NCBI RefSeq assembly: GCF_007673095.1
Contig: NZ_VDYZ01000010.1
Coordinates: 1-64,000 of the forward strand
Source: Corynebacterium glyciniphilum AJ 3170
GTDB taxonomy: Bacteria > Actinomycetota > Actinomycetes > Mycobacteriales > Mycobacteriaceae
Reading direction: 5' to 3'
Length of the DNA stretch: 64,000 nt
Each line of letters opens with the position of its first letter. Positions within the stretch are counted from its first letter, which is position 1. The position numbers were made by a program, and so were the translations under genes. The notes under the pieces are model-generated. The model saw nothing but the letters and a program-made list of their open reading frames with translations. It ran no database searches and was not told the origin of the DNA. Positions 18,396 through 26,294 of this stretch are shown here, piece by piece.

Positions 18396-18440
18396 GTGTA
18401 CCGGCTGTACACCCCACACCGGCTGTAGTGCGCCTAGCGT
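18396..18440. promoter_or_regulatory. Operator and promoter region between MFS and MmyB-type regulator
   Basis: The inverted repeat GTGTAC-CGGCT-GTACAC (18396-18412) overlaps a direct repeat of ACCGGCTGTA (18400-18409 and 18418-18427, 18 bases apart). TAGCGT (18435-18440) stands seven bases before the regulator ATG and serves as a leaderless -10. The repeats are placed for a regulator to control both divergent genes. Confidence 0.6.
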
Positions 18441-18447
18441 TGTGGTC

Positions 18448-19326
18448 ATGGATCAACGAAACAAGGTCGGCGAGTTCCTGCGCAGCCGACGTGACCGGCT
18501 CGCTCCCGAACAGGTGGGCGTCATTAGCGGGGGACGTCGCCGCGTACCGGGGCTGCGCCGTGAGGAGGTGGCGATGCTGGCGGACATCAGCGTCGACTAC
18601 TACGCGAAGATGGAGCGTGGTGACCTGCGTGGTGTGTCCCCGGAGATTCTGGACTGCGTGGCCAGGGCGCTGCAGCTCGACGAGGCGGAAACCGATCACC
18701 TGCATGATCTCGCCCGTGCCGCCGAACCTCACCCGACGCGTCGACGCAGGTCCAGGGAAACCCAGACGGTCCGGCCGAGTCTGCAGCGTTTCCTCGACGC
18801 TGTCACCGGGGCGCCGGTGTGGGTCCGTGACCGGCGCATGAACGTCATCACCGCCAATCCTCTCGGTCGAGCCCTGTATCAGCCGATCCTGGATGACGCC
18901 GACGGGCGGGGAAACACCGCCAGGTTCGTCTTCCTCAGCCCTGCTGCGCGTACCTTCTTCCCCGACTGGGAGCAGGGCGCCGATGACATTGCGGCGACGT
19001 TGCGTGGTTATGCAGGTCGGTACCCGCGGGACAAGGCACTCACGGATCTGGTCGGTGAGCTCGTCACCCGCTCGGATGCCTTCCGTCAGCGGTGGAGCGC
19101 CCATAATGTCCGCCATCACCGCACGGGTGTGAAGCGGATTGTCCACCCCGAGGTCGGTGACCTTGAGTTGGTGTACGAGGCGATGGACCTGCCGGCGAAT
19201 CCGGAGTGGTTCATGTTCGGCTACACCGCCGAACCCGGCAGTCCCACCGAAGAGAGGCTGAAGCTGCTGGCCAGCCTCGCCGCGACGATAGACAAGGCAG
19301 CCGGGAGCAGAGCCACACATCAGTGA
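18448..19326 (+). CDS. Helix-turn-helix regulator with MmyB-like ligand-binding domain (2)
   Basis: The 292-residue product has the same architecture as the regulator at 13.3-14.1 kb. The helix-turn-helix contains RRVPGLRREEVAMLADISVDYYAKMERG, followed by a MmyB-like domain from about residue 110 (RDRRMNVITANPLGRALYQPI, ARFVFLSPAARTFFPDWEQGADDI, HPEVGDLELVYEAMDLP, EWFMFGYTAEPG). The start at 18448 is supported by TAGCGT seven bases upstream; the open frame to the left is antisense to the MFS gene. It likely represses the divergent pump and the aldo/keto reductase that follows it. Confidence 0.9.
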   Translation: MDQRNKVGEFLRSRRDRLAPEQVGVISGGRRRVPGLRREEVAMLADISVDYYAKMERGDLRGVSPEILDCVARALQLDEAETDHLHDLARAAEPHPTRRRRSRETQTVRPSLQRFLDAVTGAPVWVRDRRMNVITANPLGRALYQPILDDADGRGNTARFVFLSPAARTFFPDWEQGADDIAATLRGYAGRYPRDKALTDLVGELVTRSDAFRQRWSAHNVRHHRTGVKRIVHPEVGDLELVYEAMDLPANPEWFMFGYTAEPGSPTEERLKLLASLAATIDKAAGSRATHQ

Positions 19327-19373
19327 GCCGTCAATACACATCACCAGAAATACCGACCGAAGGGACAAGAATC

Positions 19374-20258
19374 ATGGACATCACATTGAACAACGGCGTC
19401 GAGATGCCGGCTCTCGGACTCGGTGTCTACCAGAGTCCTCCTGACCAGACTGCAGCAGCGGTGGAAACAGCGCTCCGGGCGGGATACCGTCACATCGACA
19501 CCGCCGCCTCATATGGAAACGAGCGGGAGGTGGGGGAGGGGCTCCGTGCATCGGGACTGGACCGCCGGGACGTTTTCATAGAGACGAAGGTGTGGACCAG
19601 CGACTACGGTCACGACGAGACCCTGCATGCATTCGACAAGTCCGCGGCCAAACTCGGCCTCGACACCATTGACCTGCTGATCCTTCACCAGCCAGCTCCT
19701 GATCACTTCGACCGGACCGTGGCTGCGTACCGGGCGTTGGAGCAACTGCTCGCCCAGGGTAAGGTCCGCGCAATCGGCGTATCGAACTTCATGCCGCACC
19801 ACCTGTCAGAGCTCCTGGAGCAGATTGATGTGGTGCCGGCAGTGAATCAGATCGAATGTCACCCGTACTTCTCTCAACCCGCGGTGCGGGCAGCGAACGC
19901 CGAGCACGGGATTCTCACGCAGGCATGGTCGCCGATCGGTGGCATCACCTTCTACCCCGGGTGGGGCGACAACCGGAGAAGCGTGCTGACGGACCCGACC
20001 GTGCTGAGTATCGCACGTCGGCACGGAAAGAGCCCGGCGCAGGTGCTGTTGCGTTGGCACATCCAGGAAGGGCGCTCGGTGATCCCGAAATCTGTGCACG
20101 CAGACAGAATCAAGGAGAACATCGATGTCTTCGGTTTCATCCTCAGTGACAGCGACGTCGAGTCAATCGATGCGCTGGACACGGGTCATCGTCATGGGCC
20201 GGATCCGGATGAGCCGCTACCGGAGCATATTCGTGACCGGACGATCCCGGAGGCCTAA
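19374..20258 (+). CDS. Aldo/keto reductase (2)
   Basis: The 294-residue aldo/keto reductase has LRAGYRHIDTAASYGNE (Asp and Tyr of the tetrad), ETKVW (Lys), LLILHQP (His), GKVRAIGVSNFMPHHL, NQIECHPYF and IPKSVHADRIKEN. It is closest to the AKR5 2,5-diketo-D-gluconate/methylglyoxal reductase type. ATG at 19374 is preceded by AAGGGACAAG; it follows the regulator gene by 47 bases, probably in the same transcript. It converts carbonyls to alcohols with NADPH in the cytoplasm; the true substrate is unknown. Confidence 0.92.
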   Translation: MDITLNNGVEMPALGLGVYQSPPDQTAAAVETALRAGYRHIDTAASYGNEREVGEGLRASGLDRRDVFIETKVWTSDYGHDETLHAFDKSAAKLGLDTIDLLILHQPAPDHFDRTVAAYRALEQLLAQGKVRAIGVSNFMPHHLSELLEQIDVVPAVNQIECHPYFSQPAVRAANAEHGILTQAWSPIGGITFYPGWGDNRRSVLTDPTVLSIARRHGKSPAQVLLRWHIQEGRSVIPKSVHADRIKENIDVFGFILSDSDVESIDALDTGHRHGPDPDEPLPEHIRDRTIPEA

Positions 20259-20268
20259 GCTCGAGATC

Positions 20269-20709
20269 ATGGCACTTCAACGCATGGACCATGTCACCGT
20301 CGTCGTCCGGGATCTCGGCGCGGCGGTCGACTTCTTCCGTGAGCTGGGGATGGAGATTGACGGCACCACGCAGGTCCGCGGTGAATGGGTGGACCGGATC
20401 TGCGGCATAGACGGGGTGACTGCTGACATCGCGATGCTGCACACCCCGGACGGCCACGGGCGTATCGAGTTGACGAGGTACCTGAGCCCGGAACCCGACT
20501 CTGGCGTCCGGAATCCGGAACCGGTGGAGACGCCCGGACTGCGGCAGGTCATGTTCGCCGTCGACGACCTGGACAGCACCGTCCATCGACTCCGTGAACA
20601 CGGCACCGAGCTCGTCGGCGAGATCGTCCGGTACGAGGACGTCTACCGCCTGTGTTATCTCCGCGGTCCGGAGGGGATCATCGTCGCACTGGCGGAAGAA
20701 CTTCGCTGA
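20269..20709 (+). CDS. VOC (glyoxalase/bleomycin resistance fold) protein
   Basis: The 146-residue protein has two beta-alpha-beta-beta-beta modules: RMDHVTVVVRDLGAAVDFFRELGMEI (residues about 5-30) and LRQVMFAVDDLDSTVHRLREHG near 89-110. It ends YLRGPEGIIVALAEEL, with the metal-binding Glu expected near the end. Family members bind metals and act as glyoxalases, dioxygenases or drug-binding proteins. It begins ten bases after the aldo/keto reductase stop, so co-transcription is likely and a role in carbonyl detoxification is plausible. Confidence 0.85.
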   Translation: MALQRMDHVTVVVRDLGAAVDFFRELGMEIDGTTQVRGEWVDRICGIDGVTADIAMLHTPDGHGRIELTRYLSPEPDSGVRNPEPVETPGLRQVMFAVDDLDSTVHRLREHGTELVGEIVRYEDVYRLCYLRGPEGIIVALAEELR

Positions 20710-20776
20710 GACGCGTATCCTGGTGTGCGCAAGGTATCCGACACGTGGACCAGAGACAAGGGAAGTGGAGGTTACG

Positions 20777-20956
20777 ATGAGTGACGACAAGAAGCGCGAC
20801 GACCGTGACGATGTCGACCCGGACCTGAAGAAGGTAGCGGACGACGAGTCGGAGCGCCCCGGTTCCGGCAAGGAAAGCGCTGAAGCGGCTGAGCGTCGCG
20901 TGGACCAGTGGGAGGAAGAATCCTTCCCCGGCAGTGATCCGCCCGCCCACTACTAA
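20777..20956 (+). CDS. Small acidic protein with SFPGSDPPA tail
   Basis: The 59-residue, highly charged protein begins MSDDKKRDDRDDVDPDLKK and ends RVDQWEEESFPGSDPPAHY. The C-terminal motif W-x3-SFP-x-SDPP recurs at the end of many small bacterial proteins of unknown function. No membrane segment or signal. The AGTGGAGGTTACG stretch gives a ribosome site (GGAGG at about 20766) for the ATG at 20777. A strong terminator follows directly, so the gene is a short independent unit or the tail of the glyoxalase transcript. Confidence 0.72.
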   Translation: MSDDKKRDDRDDVDPDLKKVADDESERPGSGKESAEAAERRVDQWEEESFPGSDPPAHY

Positions 20957-20967
20957 CGTATCTGCAG

Positions 20968-21013
20968 AGTCCCCGCCTCCCCGTCCTGACGAACGGGGAG
21001 GCGGGGACTTTGG
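20968..21013 (+). terminator. Strong intrinsic terminator
   Basis: A perfect 17-pair stem (20968-20984 with 20993-21009, beginning AGTCCCCGCC) with an eight-base loop is followed by TTT. It ends transcription after the small acidic protein gene. Confidence 0.88.
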
Positions 21014-21083
21014 CACGACGGGGGCGGGGGTAGTACCCGAGGGGGTATGGAATACAGCGCTGTTGCGAGCTGTTGGCTGACAC

Positions 21084-22013
21084 ATGCGTGCCATGACTTA
21101 CCCGGAGTACGGAGATCCTGACATTCTGCAGCTCAACGATGTGCCGGTGCCCAAAGTGGGTCCCGGAAGCATCCTGATCCGGGTCGAACGCGCCGCCGTG
21201 AACCCCGTCGACTGGAAAGTGATGTCAGGCGGTCTCGACCCCATGCTGGAGGCCGTCTTCCCCGTCATTCCAGGGTGGGACGTCGCCGGTACCGTCGAAG
21301 CGACCGGTCCTGACACCCCGGAGTTCTCGGTGGGCGACCGGGTCGCCGCCTACGCCCGTAAAGAGGTCGTGCACGGTGGTACCTACGCGGAGTACGTCGC
21401 CGTTCCCGCTGAGTCAGCTGCCGTCGTCCCCGCGGACGTGGACATCGACACCGCTGCCAGCATTCCGCTGGTGGGCGGTACCGCACTCCGGGCCCTCGAG
21501 ACCGTGCAACTGTCACCTGACGACACACTGCTGATCCACGGCGCGTCCGGCGGGGTCGGGCACATCGCCGCGCAACTCGCCGTCGACTACGGGACCACGG
21601 TGATCGGTACGGCATCGCCGAAGAACCATGACCGGCTCCGCGAGATGGGCGTGACGCCGGTCGCCTACGGGGACGGACTCGAAGACCGGGTGCGTGAGAT
21701 CGCGCCGGACGGGGTCACCGCCGTCGTCGATTTCGTCGGAGGTGTGCTGGGCCAGAGTCTCGCGCTCCTGGGGGAGAAGCAAGGAAACCGGCTGGTCTCG
21801 ATCGCCGACAGCGACGTCGAGGAACACGGCGGGCGCTGGGTGTGGGTACGTCCGGACGGTGGACGGCTGCACTATCTCCTGGAGAAGGTCTCCGAGGGTG
21901 CGGTTTCAGTGCACATTGACCGGACATTCCCCCTGGAGTTGGCCGCAGAGGCGCTGGAGGTGTCGAAGTCGGGGGAGGCCAACGGCAAACTGGTCATCGA
22001 CGTGACCCGCTGA
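21084..22013 (+). CDS. NADPH-dependent MDR oxidoreductase (quinone reductase type)
   Basis: The 309-residue protein begins MRAMTYPEYGDPDILQLNDVP. It has the family segments RVERAAVNPVDWKV, GWDVAGTVEATGP, GDRVAAYARKEVVHGGTYAEYV and the NADPH-binding LIHGASGGVGHIAAQLA near residues 150-166. The C-terminus ends GEANGKLVIDV. No catalytic zinc ligands are evident. It probably reduces quinones or enones with NADPH. The last 20 bases overlap the converging CotH-kinase gene. Confidence 0.88.
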   Translation: MRAMTYPEYGDPDILQLNDVPVPKVGPGSILIRVERAAVNPVDWKVMSGGLDPMLEAVFPVIPGWDVAGTVEATGPDTPEFSVGDRVAAYARKEVVHGGTYAEYVAVPAESAAVVPADVDIDTAASIPLVGGTALRALETVQLSPDDTLLIHGASGGVGHIAAQLAVDYGTTVIGTASPKNHDRLREMGVTPVAYGDGLEDRVREIAPDGVTAVVDFVGGVLGQSLALLGEKQGNRLVSIADSDVEEHGGRWVWVRPDGGRLHYLLEKVSEGAVSVHIDRTFPLELAAEALEVSKSGEANGKLVIDVTR

Positions 22014-23508
22014 CACCCATACCGGAGCTGGGTTCGGGAGCGTCTTCGGAGAGGGACTCCAGGGCGGACCGGATGGACTCCGCGAGTGCAGTCGCACCGG
22101 TGTCTCCGGCGGCCTCCGCACGGGTGGTGAGCTCTTCGAGGGTGTCGGTGGCGTATCCACTGGCGATCAGCCGGTCGTAGAGATCGGTGTAGGCGCTCTC
22201 GTACATGGCGTAGAACTCGTCGTTGTCGAGGAACCTTTCCTTGAGGATGCTGCTGTCGCTGCCGCCACCCGGGCCAGCGCCTTCCTCACCGTCGCCGCGG
22301 TCGGGCATCTGCGGGAGCTCGCCGTTCTCGGGCATCTCCGGCATGCCGCCGCCCTGCGGCATCTGTGGCATGCCCTCAGTTCCCTGGGCAGCATCGCCAC
22401 CCATGCCGCCCATGCCACCCATCATTCCGGACAGGGCCATGTTCAGGTCCCACGACAGGACCGTGAACTTCTTCTCCGTCGTGTCGTACCAGAGGTAGTA
22501 GTTGTTGCCTGGGCCGTCCATCGCATCGTTGTTCGACAGGATCTCCTGCAGGGCGAGATACTCCGCGAAGGACTCTGTGTCGACGTAGTCGTTCAGGTCC
22601 TCGGCGAACTCCTCGTCGGAGGACTGGTTGAGGAACTTCATCAGCGACATCACCGGCTGGAGGTCGTAACCACCTTCACTGTTGATCTGGTTGAAGGACT
22701 CCTCGTAGTCCGTCGGGTCGTCCCCGATGTAGTCGAGCGACCCGCCGGCCCGGGCTTTGTACAGCACACCGTCGCCGAGGTCATCGGCCCATGCGGTGTC
22801 CGGTGTGTCGACGACCAGACGCGAGGTGGACTCTTCACCGTTCACGGACACCGAGGAGAAGCTGTAGTCCTGGGTGGTCTGTCCGCTCTCCGCCGTCATC
22901 TCGAGGGCGAGCGCCTCGTTGAGGGCGACGTCTGAACCACTGGCGGCGGGACGTAGAGCAATTTCGGTCTTGCCCTGGTAGGCCCGGCCTTCCTCGTACT
23001 CGTCGAAGCTGATCAACCAGGGGAGTTCCTCGGGGGAGTCCTCGGAGAGTTGGGTCATCATGCCGCCCATGCCGCCGCCTTCGCCGCCACCGGGCCCCAT
23101 GCCCATGCCGTTGCCGCTCAACGACGAGAGTGTGGAGTTGCCCTTGAGCCGGAGCGCCACGTCCTCGATCAGGGTGCCGTCGATGGTGATGTCGGCACTG
23201 ATGAAGTCCTTCTCGCCGTCCTTCTGGAAGGTCGAGATCATGTCGTCGTACTCGGCCTGATTGAAGGTGATCTCGATGGTGTGGTCGCCGTCGTCGAAGA
23301 GGCCGGACTCGCCCTCGATGTTGTTGGTGATCACGGTTTCCGAGACCAGGTTGGAGGTGATGTAGGGGCGCACCATGCTGGCCCCGAAGACGAGGGCGAT
23401 GGCCAGGCACACCGCCACCGCTGCGACGAGCAGCTTCCAGTGGTGCCGCAGCCGCACCGGCAGGCGGTGACGCAGCGGCGTCCGTTGTGTGTTGGTGGGC
23501 TGGGTCAT
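21994..23508 (-). CDS. CotH-kinase family protein, membrane anchored
   Basis: The 504-residue protein has one N-terminal membrane helix (about residues 25-46) and an extracytoplasmic CotH-like atypical kinase domain. Family landmarks are HTIEITFNQAEYDDMI, ALRLKGNSTLSS, LPWLISFDEY, ALRPAASGSDVALNEALA, LYKARAGGSLDYIGDD, and the late NNYYLWYDTTEKKFTVLSWDLNMAL, where the Asp/Asn pair would bind metal and ATP. Two Met/Gly/Pro-rich inserts (about residues 134-150 and 360-420) interrupt the domain. CotH kinases phosphorylate extracellular proteins, for example Bacillus spore coat proteins. It is the last gene of the operon, one base after the DUF4956 stop. Its substrate here is unknown. Confidence 0.85.
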   Translation of the reverse strand: MTQPTNTQRTPLRHRLPVRLRHHWKLLVAAVAVCLAIALVFGASMVRPYITSNLVSETVITNNIEGESGLFDDGDHTIEITFNQAEYDDMISTFQKDGEKDFISADITIDGTLIEDVALRLKGNSTLSSLSGNGMGMGPGGGEGGGMGGMMTQLSEDSPEELPWLISFDEYEEGRAYQGKTEIALRPAASGSDVALNEALALEMTAESGQTTQDYSFSSVSVNGEESTSRLVVDTPDTAWADDLGDGVLYKARAGGSLDYIGDDPTDYEESFNQINSEGGYDLQPVMSLMKFLNQSSDEEFAEDLNDYVDTESFAEYLALQEILSNNDAMDGPGNNYYLWYDTTEKKFTVLSWDLNMALSGMMGGMGGMGGDAAQGTEGMPQMPQGGGMPEMPENGELPQMPDRGDGEEGAGPGGGSDSSILKERFLDNDEFYAMYESAYTDLYDRLIASGYATDTLEELTTRAEAAGDTGATALAESIRSALESLSEDAPEPSSGMGVSGSRR

Positions 23509-23509
23509 G

Positions 23510-24196
23510 TCACATGTCCGTCTGGTCGTACCCGGTCAGGACGGTGGCCTTCTGGCCGGCGTTGACGACACGTAGCTCGTTGATGAGGTCCGCGGCCTTC
23601 ACGTTCTTCTTCAGCTTCGCGGTGTAGCTGTACTCCACCAGCGAACCACCGCGCACGCTTTCGGTGCTGATCAGCTCGTACTCGGTGGTGTTCCGGATCA
23701 GGATGTCGTCGATCATCGGGGCGTAGTCGTCGCCGTCGGCGGGGACCTGCAGTTTGACCACCTGACGCTGGACGTCCAGGGCGAACCAGTTGAACCGGTG
23801 CATCACCAGGATGACCGCACAGATCACGACAGTGGCGAGGATCGCCAGCGTGTAGAAGCGGGTGCCGCATGCCATACCGATACCCATCACCAGGAAGATG
23901 AATCCCACATCGCGGGTCTCCTTGATGGCGTTGCGGAAGCGGACCACGGACAAGGCCCCGACCAGGGCGAAAGCGCGGGCCACGTTCGAGCCGACCACCA
24001 GCATGATCAGGGAGATCAGCATGCCGAGGATGATCAGGGTCTGCACATAGCCCTGGCTGTAGCTGATGTTCTTGTGGGTGTTGCGGTAGACCCAGGCGAC
24101 GACGAGACTGCAGACAAACGAGAGTGTGAGGGACAGGAGCACGTCAGCGACGCTGAAGGTGCCGGAGAGGTCTGTGAGACCGAAATCGAGATCCAT
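23510..24196 (-). CDS. DUF4956 membrane protein
   Basis: The 228-residue protein has about four membrane helices in its first 140 residues (VLLSLTLSFVCSLVVAWVY, TLIILGMLISLIMLVVG, DVGFIFLVMGIGMACG, LAILATVVICAVILVM). The signature ARAFALVGALSVVRFRNAIKETRD lies between helices two and three. A cytoplasmic C-terminal domain of mixed alpha/beta character follows. The family has no proven function but regularly neighbours VTC-domain and CotH-kinase genes, as here: 15 bases after the VTC gene and one base before CotH. Confidence 0.88.
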   Translation of the reverse strand: MDLDFGLTDLSGTFSVADVLLSLTLSFVCSLVVAWVYRNTHKNISYSQGYVQTLIILGMLISLIMLVVGSNVARAFALVGALSVVRFRNAIKETRDVGFIFLVMGIGMACGTRFYTLAILATVVICAVILVMHRFNWFALDVQRQVVKLQVPADGDDYAPMIDDILIRNTTEYELISTESVRGGSLVEYSYTAKLKKNVKAADLINELRVVNAGQKATVLTGYDQTDM

Positions 24197-24211
24197 GGAA
24201 GACTTTCTTTC

Positions 24212-25051
24212 TCAGTTGGTGCGGACGAGGGAGGACGGGTCGACGTGCTCGTCCTCCGGGGCGTGGAAGAGTGACCGTGGTGCCAGGCCGTGGGCCTCGA
24301 CGCTCTGGCAGTACTTCGAGATCCGTTGGACCTGCATGTCGTGCCGGGCGGCCATGTCGGTCACCCAGTAGGGGGCACGCTCATTGACCTTGACCTCCAT
24401 GACCGCCAGGTCAGGACGGATGATGTAGCGGCTCTCCGTCTCGGAGCGCAGGTCGAAGTCGCGGTCACGTCCTCGGACACGGTGGTCGAGGGTGACCCGC
24501 AGGCCGAGGTCCGCTTCCGTCCCGACGTACGGCTCACGCCGGTACCCGGTCATCGCCGTCGGACGAAGGTCGAGTCTGATCACCAGGTCGAGGACTTCAT
24601 CGATGAAACTCTGGTCGGCACCCGGGTACTCGACCCGCAGGCGACGGTCGCACAGGTCCAGTGCCAGGTGGTAGGGGAGCATGACGCGTCGCTTCTGGGT
24701 GACCCGGTTGACCCGTTGCTTGATCTCCACCGAGACCATCGAATCCGCCGAGACCGGTTCGTCGGCCCCGCCGGTCTCGCCGTACCGGCGGATCCGCAGT
24801 TTACGTCGGAACTTCAGCCCCTCGATCTTCTCGTAGTAGAAGCGCAGCTTGTCGGTGTCGTAGTAGACACTCCACACGCCGTAACCACCTGGGCCGGCGT
24901 GGGGGTCGTGCTCCATCCGTCGGGACAGTTCCTCGTGGATGGCAGGTATCTGCGCTGCAGGCACCAGGTACTTCAGCTCGTAGCGGTTGAAGGCGTGGAG
25001 CTTCCCCGGGGCACGCAGTTGATGGCTGATCTTGTTCGGTGGGCTGGTCAT
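24212..25051 (-). CDS. VTC (polyphosphate polymerase-type) domain protein
   Basis: The 279-residue cytoplasmic protein has the CYTH-like tunnel fold of the yeast vacuolar transporter chaperone polymerase. The sequence keeps the expected charged tunnel residues: NRYELKYLV (22-30), YYDTDKLRFYYEKIEGLKFRRKLRIRRYG (63-91), EIKQR (109-113), LRVTLDHRVRG (184-194), MEVK (218-221) and the late SKY (245-247). Length is that of a single-domain bacterial VTC protein without SPX. In yeast the homologous domain makes polyphosphate from ATP. First gene of the VTC/DUF4956/CotH operon. The product made by bacterial versions is not established. Confidence 0.85.
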   Translation of the reverse strand: MTSPPNKISHQLRAPGKLHAFNRYELKYLVPAAQIPAIHEELSRRMEHDPHAGPGGYGVWSVYYDTDKLRFYYEKIEGLKFRRKLRIRRYGETGGADEPVSADSMVSVEIKQRVNRVTQKRRVMLPYHLALDLCDRRLRVEYPGADQSFIDEVLDLVIRLDLRPTAMTGYRREPYVGTEADLGLRVTLDHRVRGRDRDFDLRSETESRYIIRPDLAVMEVKVNERAPYWVTDMAARHDMQVQRISKYCQSVEAHGLAPRSLFHAPEDEHVDPSSLVRTN

Positions 25052-25083
25052 GTGACCATTGTTTCGGGATCGGCACCGCTCCG

Positions 25084-25125
25084 AATCCCACGGACATGGG
25101 ATTTCACGTACCGCAGTCGTGGTAC
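25084..25125. promoter_or_regulatory. Two inverted repeats upstream of the VTC operon
   Basis: AATCCCA (25084-25090) pairs with TGGGATT (25097-25103), and GTACC (25108-25112) with GGTAC (25121-25125). Both lie 33-75 bases upstream of the VTC start codon, in the region expected to contain the promoter. They are candidate operators; no regulator gene is adjacent. Confidence 0.4.
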
Positions 25126-25165
25126 GCCGTCCGTACCCCCGTCCCCCTGTCTACGGAAGTTTTTC

Positions 25166-25516
25166 CTAGACCAGCACGGCGATCGTCGCGTTGACCAGGG
25201 TCAGCAGGCCGGCCGACCAGAAGAGCGCCGGAGGGACGGCGCCCTCCCGTTTCTGCCGTGCCGCACCGATGCCGAGGACGGCCCCGATGGCGATGAGGAC
25301 GATGAGCTTGATGCCGATCTTCATGTAGTTCAGGTCGCCGTCGAGGCCCCACGGTGCGGCGAGGGCGAGCCCGGAGACGAGAGCCACGGTGAGCCCGATG
25401 TGCATGGCGGAGGTGATGCGGATCCGCCGGGCGAGGGCTTCGACGGCCCAGGAGCCGAAGAGGAGGGCGAAGCCGATGAGGTGGAGCACGATGACAATGT
25501 CGCGCAGAAGTTCCAT
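25166..25516 (-). CDS. Small four-helix membrane protein, function unknown
   Basis: The 116-residue protein has four hydrophobic segments (about 7-24, 36-56, 63-85, 95-115). Polar features are a conserved-looking His in VIVLHLIGFALLFGSWAVE, SAMHIGL, and a basic loop AARQKREG. The layout resembles the CopD/SirB-like four-helix proteins of actinobacteria, but I cannot assign a function. It lies upstream of the VTC operon on the same strand, separated by about 110 bases with inverted repeats, so it is probably separately transcribed. Confidence 0.72.
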   Translation of the reverse strand: MELLRDIVIVLHLIGFALLFGSWAVEALARRIRITSAMHIGLTVALVSGLALAAPWGLDGDLNYMKIGIKLIVLIAIGAVLGIGAARQKREGAVPPALFWSAGLLTLVNATIAVLV

Positions 25517-25642
25517 GGATAGTCAGTCCTGTCAGTCGGTCGAAGTGGATCAGTCGCCGACGGAACACTGCATGTCAGCACGGTGAAATAAGGTGCCCGC
25601 CGGGCATCCTCAGGCTAACAGCGCACCCGGTGTGAACGTAAT

Positions 25643-26194
25643 TTACCTGTACAGGTCGCGGAGCAGGCAGACCTCGGAGAGGTGGTGGATCATCTCGCGG
25701 TGAATATGCAGGACCAGGCGCGCCAAGGGGTCATCGGCGAAGGGGCCCTCGGCTTCCCCACAGGGGCGTGAGAGCCCGTCCTCGCCGAGGGACGCCACTC
25801 CGTCCTTCCATACCCCGTACTGCTCATCGAGCTGGGCCAGGGCGTCCTGCGCCGTGGTGGCGTAGGTGAAGGAGTCGTAGTCGACAGGTGGACCACCGAA
25901 GTGGGAGGCGTTCCGCATGCCGAGGACATCGACAATGACATGTCCGAGCCGCCAGGCGATCGTGGTCACCGGAGGTGGGGTCGGCTCGGGGAACGCGAAG
26001 TCGATGGTCATGGACCCTGCGCCTGCCTGCACTGGGGCAGTGCCGGTTCCCCGGGGCCGGATACTCCAGCAGCCGGCGACCGGCTCCCGGAAGTACTCGT
26101 CGTCGGTGAGTCCGTCGAGTCGCGCCCGGAGCTGATGCGTCCAGTGCCAGTCCATCTGGTCGAGGAGCAGCGAGTTCCAGCTGTATGTGGTCAT
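25643..26194 (-). CDS. DinB-superfamily protein (mycothiol-dependent maleylpyruvate isomerase-like)
   Basis: The 183-residue protein begins MTTYSWNSLLLDQMDWHWTHQLRARLDGLTDDEYF, a DinB four-helix bundle start. Further histidines follow at WRLGHVIVDVLGMRNASHFGG and VLHIHREMIHHLSEV, which match the metal-binding triad positions (His near 13-17, 83 and 167). Members use mycothiol or bacillithiol as a cofactor in transferase or isomerase reactions. I prefer the ATG at 26194 to the one three codons upstream. A stand-alone gene between divergent and convergent neighbours. Confidence 0.8.
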   Translation of the reverse strand: MTTYSWNSLLLDQMDWHWTHQLRARLDGLTDDEYFREPVAGCWSIRPRGTGTAPVQAGAGSMTIDFAFPEPTPPPVTTIAWRLGHVIVDVLGMRNASHFGGPPVDYDSFTYATTAQDALAQLDEQYGVWKDGVASLGEDGLSRPCGEAEGPFADDPLARLVLHIHREMIHHLSEVCLLRDLYR

Positions 26195-26294
26195 GACACC
26201 CATGATCCTCCGGTTCCCGGGAAGTTTCCACGACGAACTGTGATACTGGGGCGGTCAGGCACGTCCCGCAGAGACGACAACCAGGAGAGATGCC

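Noticed and set aside
18346..19368. Upstream extension of the MFS frame to 812 codons
   Set aside because: The added 341 codons are antisense to the MmyB-type regulator, and the MFS protein begins naturally at 18345.
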